Of a DNA stretch of 50,235 nucleotides, positions 49,764 through 50,235 are shown piece by piece. The number at the start of each line of letters is the position of its first letter. Position 1 is the stretch's first letter. The position numbers were made by a program, and so were the translations under genes. The notes under the pieces are model-generated. The model was not told the DNA's origin. It was given only the letters and a program-made list of their open reading frames with translations, and searched no databases. The stretch comes from Kineosporia sp. A_224 (GTDB lineage Bacteria; Actinomycetota; Actinomycetes; Actinomycetales; Kineosporiaceae): NCBI RefSeq assembly GCF_002198655.1, contig NZ_MWLN01000104.1, positions 1 through 50,235 on the forward strand, given 5' to 3'.

Positions 49764-50006
49764 ATGGACGGGGGTCACGTACGTGTTCTCGCCCGGGTCG
49801 TCGGCGAGGCCGCGGACGGCGTCCGGACGGCGGCGGAGCGGCTCGGCGCGGCCCGTGGGGTCGCGTGGACCTCGGTGGCGGCCGACGAGTTCCGCGCCCG
49901 GCTCGTGACCGAGCGTGCCCGGGTTCTGGAGGCCGCCGAGCACCTCGACGCGGCGACCGTGGCCCTGCTCCGGCATGCCGCCGCACTCGACGGGGCGGCC
50001 CGGTGA
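49764..50006 (+). CDS. Short WXG100-like protein, possibly type VII-related
   Basis: 80 residues, all-helical by composition: helix, GVAWTSVAADEFRAR turn region, helix. The central W-x-S followed by AAxxFR matches the WXG100/ESAT-6-like pattern with Ser in place of Gly. Such proteins are secreted by type VII systems or are structural homologues. ATG at 49764 with GGAGGAG upstream. It overlaps the next gene by four bases. No secretion gene is in the window, so the role stays open. Confidence 0.6.
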   Translation: MDGGHVRVLARVVGEAADGVRTAAERLGAARGVAWTSVAADEFRARLVTERARVLEAAEHLDAATVALLRHAAALDGAAR

Positions 50007-50235
50007 GCGCGTCGGTCGGTGCTGGGGGCGATGCCGCCGGCGGTCTCGCCGTCCGCGGCGGGGCGGGCGGCGTCGGCGCGCGCACCGAGGACATGGTGGC
50101 GACGGCCCGTCTCCTCCTCGCCTGCGCCGCCGACCTCGCGGCCGCCGCGTTGACGGCCGGCCGGGTGCTCGGCGACGCGGGCCTGCTCGCCTCCGCGGTC
50201 GGGTCGCCGGTGACGTTCGCGCACGCCGAGCAGGT
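50003..50235 (+). CDS. Hypothetical protein, start only (cut by window edge)
   Basis: GTG start inside the stop of the WXG100-like gene (GTGA). The visible 77 codons give an Ala/Gly-rich N-terminus followed by an Ala/Leu-rich helical segment (TARLLLACAADLAAAALTAG) of the kind seen in type VII-associated actinobacterial proteins. Not recognised; coupling suggests a partner of the small upstream protein. Confidence 0.55.
   Translation, partial: MSASVGAGGDAAGGLAVRGGAGGVGARTEDMVATARLLLACAADLAAAALTAGRVLGDAGLLASAVGSPVTFAHAEQ

Overview
The window is very G+C-rich, and its genes start often with GTG, end overwhelmingly in TGA and overlap as ATGA/GTGA pairs. With a three-gene split transhydrogenase, a TgpA-type transglutaminase next to MoxR and DUF58 proteins, and several GTG starts with no Shine-Dalgarno six bases behind a TANNNT box, this points to a chromosomal segment of a high-G+C actinobacterium (Actinomycetota). 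I cannot name the genus. I saw no rRNA, tRNA, CRISPR array, insertion sequence or prophage gene.

Layout, left half. 1-1967 (-): membrane-anchored trypsin-like protease with a Q/G/Y/P repeat tail, cut by the left edge. 2226-7999 (+): five-gene peptide/nickel-type ABC importer in the order A-C-B-D-F. 8065-11744 (-): asymmetric heterodimeric ABC exporter. 12001-14536 (-): acetamidase/formamidase, proline-iminopeptidase-like hydrolase and lysoplasmalogenase, the last two translationally coupled. 14700-24411 (-): secreted-protein island with one parallel beta-helix protein and four tandem paralogues of a large secreted or anchored protein family carrying fibronectin-III modules. Most members have their own terminator hairpin and some have a structured leader. 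I do not recognise the shared ~370-residue domain as characterised, and this island is the best candidate for undescribed biology here.

Layout, right half. 24645-27597 (+): pntAA-pntAB-pntB, followed by a GAP-family membrane protein, a double-GNAT protein and a threonine-dehydratase-like enzyme preceded by an apparently leaderless 8-codon leader ORF. 30819-33717 (-): PsiE-like membrane protein, and a GT4 glycosyltransferase paired with a kinase-fold protein that has lost its catalytic Asp and Asn. 33897-38517 (+): MoxR ATPase, DUF58 and transglutaminase. 38689-40754 (+): MFS transporter and methyltransferase. 40765-44654: sigma factor divergent from a transmembrane Ser/Thr kinase, a small membrane protein and an OmpA-like lipoprotein with seven 17-residue DGSG repeats, a possible envelope-sensing set.

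44759-49585 (-): esterase, then an operon-like run of DinB protein, M29 aminopeptidase, DUF3303-like protein, fructosamine kinase and low-molecular-weight phosphatase. The last two look like a protein-deglycation pair. 49764 to the right edge (+): a short WXG100-like protein and the start of a coupled gene.

Functions are read from motifs and remembered family signatures only. No database search was run. Promoters, RNA structures and start choices are inferences from sequence.
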